A DNA stretch of 5,246 bases from Desulfobacteraceae bacterium (lineage in GTDB: Bacteria > Desulfobacterota > Desulfobacteria > Desulfobacterales > Desulfobacteraceae). Below, one piece after another: positions 4,349 to 5,246 of the stretch. Position numbers and translations under genes: made by a program. The stretch is from NCBI GenBank assembly GCA_011390435.1, contig JAABSK010000199.1:1-5246 (forward strand). Direction: 5' to 3'. Position 1 is the first letter of the stretch; each line of letters starts with the position of its first letter. The notes beneath the pieces were generated by a model. That model was not told where the DNA came from. It searched no databases and saw only the letters and a program-made list of their open reading frames with translations.

Positions 4349-5246
4349 TTATAAGTAATCCACCAGGCTTAATCTCATGATTTTTGCCGTGGAGTTCAGC
4401 GAAGCCTGGTACGCGGTTTCAAGTGCCTGAAGATTCATCAATGCTTCAATAATGTCTGCATCTTCAATATTGGAACGTCTTTCTGTCAGGCTCAGGCTGG
4501 TTTCCGTTGTAATCTGGGTCCGGATATCCAGGCGGTTGTGTTTGATCCCGATGTCCACGATCTGTGAGGTCATCTTGTTGTAGTGGGCTTCAAGCCGTCC
4601 CAGGGTCCGTTCAATACCGGATGTATCATTATGATCCAGATATCCGTTCAGGTCAACCAGCGTATTGAAAACCCCCCATTCCACCTCTCTGCTGCTTTTG
4701 ACTGGAGCGCCTGTGTCATCTGCTGCATCAAACCCGAGAACCGTCCCAATACTCTGACCGTTTCCACCTGCAGCCAGCGGCGCATTTTCACCGGTCTGCC
4801 ACAGAAGGTCAAACCGGGCAAGCGATGTTCCGTTTTCCTTGATGGTAAATTTCTTGGTGTGGTCATCCCAGGTCACTGAATAATCAATCCGGTTGCCTTT
4901 CTGATAGGATTCTGCCTCCAGGGCTTTTTCCACCTCCAGGGCCAGCTGGGAGTGGCTGGTATAGGGTTTCTGGGCAACCACGGCTGTCAACTCGTCGACA
5001 TCTGCTCCCTCTTTCCCGCTGAGGATCTCTTTGAAATCAATTCTGTTGTTCATTCCATCAATGGTAATGTTCACCACTGCGGTATCACTTTCAGAATACC
5101 GCATCTGGTCGTTACCGTAAAACCCCAGCAGATCAGCCGCACTCTGGTCTCTGTTCGGTCCGGTCTGCCACAACAGGGAAAATCCGCTGATGTCTGCATC
5201 ACTTCCCTTGATCATGAACCTGCCTGCAGCATCATCATATGATACC
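4349..5246 (-). CDS. flgL: Flagellar hook-filament junction protein FlgL (hook-associated protein 3), 5' end missing
   Basis: FlgL, with FlgK, joins the hook to the filament. The last 298 residues are visible and the frame is open past the window edge, so the ATG at 5213-5215 is internal. Counting from that methionine, residues 183-288 are the helical C-terminal domain: NTLVDLNGYLDHND, GRLEAHYNKMTSQIVDIG, NIEDADIIEALMNLQALETA and the terminal helix LNSTAKIMRLSLVDYL, closely following the flagellin-like FlgL C-terminus. Upstream is a beta-rich region with two copies of a KFTIK...LLWQTG...LGF unit 123 residues apart, characteristic of a variable surface domain. It is the first visible gene of the flgL-csrA-fliW operon, 14 nt ahead of csrA; flgK would be expected upstream, outside the window. 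FlgL is preferred to FlgK because of the C-terminal sequence and csrA neighbour. Confidence 0.93.
   Translation of the reverse strand, partial: VSYDDAAGRFMIKGSDADISGFSLLWQTGPNRDQSAADLLGFYGNDQMRYSESDTAVVNITIDGMNNRIDFKEILSGKEGADVDELTAVVAQKPYTSHSQLALEVEKALEAESYQKGNRIDYSVTWDDHTKKFTIKENGTSLARFDLLWQTGENAPLAAGGNGQSIGTVLGFDAADDTGAPVKSSREVEWGVFNTLVDLNGYLDHNDTSGIERTLGRLEAHYNKMTSQIVDIGIKHNRLDIRTQITTETSLSLTERRSNIEDADIIEALMNLQALETAYQASLNSTAKIMRLSLVDYL
4706..5245 (-). repeat. Two copies of a beta-rich module in FlgL
   Basis: The copy at about 4706-4894 contains the order YSVTWDD, KFTIK, FDLLWQTGEN, LGFDAADD. The copy at about 5105-5245, cut by the window edge, contains VSYDD, RFMIK, FSLLWQTGPN, LGFYGND. 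The tryptophan codons are 369 nt apart (123 codons), and the DNA CGGTCTGCCACA recurs exactly at 4792-4803 and 5161-5172. Between the copies lies a segment starting NITIDG that probably belongs to the second unit. This points to internal duplication of a head domain. Confidence 0.65.

Noticed and set aside
5213..5215. ATG at 5213-5215 as the flgL start codon
   Set aside because: The frame stays open upstream to the window edge and encodes part of the repeat module, and the typical FlgL N-terminal helix is absent, so this methionine is internal.

Overview
The window is part of a flagellar late-gene cluster. Its genes encode the filament (flagellin), the filament cap (FliD), the export chaperone FliS, FlaG, the hook-filament junction protein FlgL, and the post-transcriptional regulators CsrA and FliW. 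The combination of Gram-negative-type flagellar genes, a FliW/long-tailed CsrA pair, sigma-28 promoters and a moderate-GC, AT-rich-intergenic style suggests a flagellated bacterium, most likely a sulfate-reducing deltaproteobacterium (Desulfobacterota). This assignment is inferred from gene order and protein style, not from a database match.

Layout. Positions 1-272 (minus strand) hold the 5' end of a flagellin gene. Positions 273-589 are a divergent control region. It contains a near-consensus sigma-28 promoter for flagellin (minus), a weaker sigma-28-like promoter for fliD (plus), and a flagellin leader of about 150 nt with a GGA-loop hairpin next to the Shine-Dalgarno (SD) sequence. Positions 590-3630 (plus) form a compact operon: fliD, fliS, a small helical protein that may be a FliT/FlgN-like chaperone, and flaG. 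Positions 3649-5246 (minus) form a convergent operon read as flgL (5' end outside the window), csrA, fliW. The last two overlap by 4 nt as GTGA, and the csrA SD directly abuts the flgL stop codon.

How the genes work together. FlgL joins hook to filament, FliD caps the growing filament, and FliS protects flagellin before export. CsrA represses flagellin translation by binding GGA sites in the flagellin leader. FliW relieves this repression until it is titrated by unexported flagellin. All three proteins of this switch and a convincing RNA target lie within this window.

Nothing here is a clearly new system. The points most worth a second look are the architecture of the flagellin leader (hairpin with alternative SD pairing, plus an orphan upstream SD), a run of nine C inside fliS that could shift its C-terminus, the unassigned helical gene after fliS, and a 123-residue repeat in FlgL.
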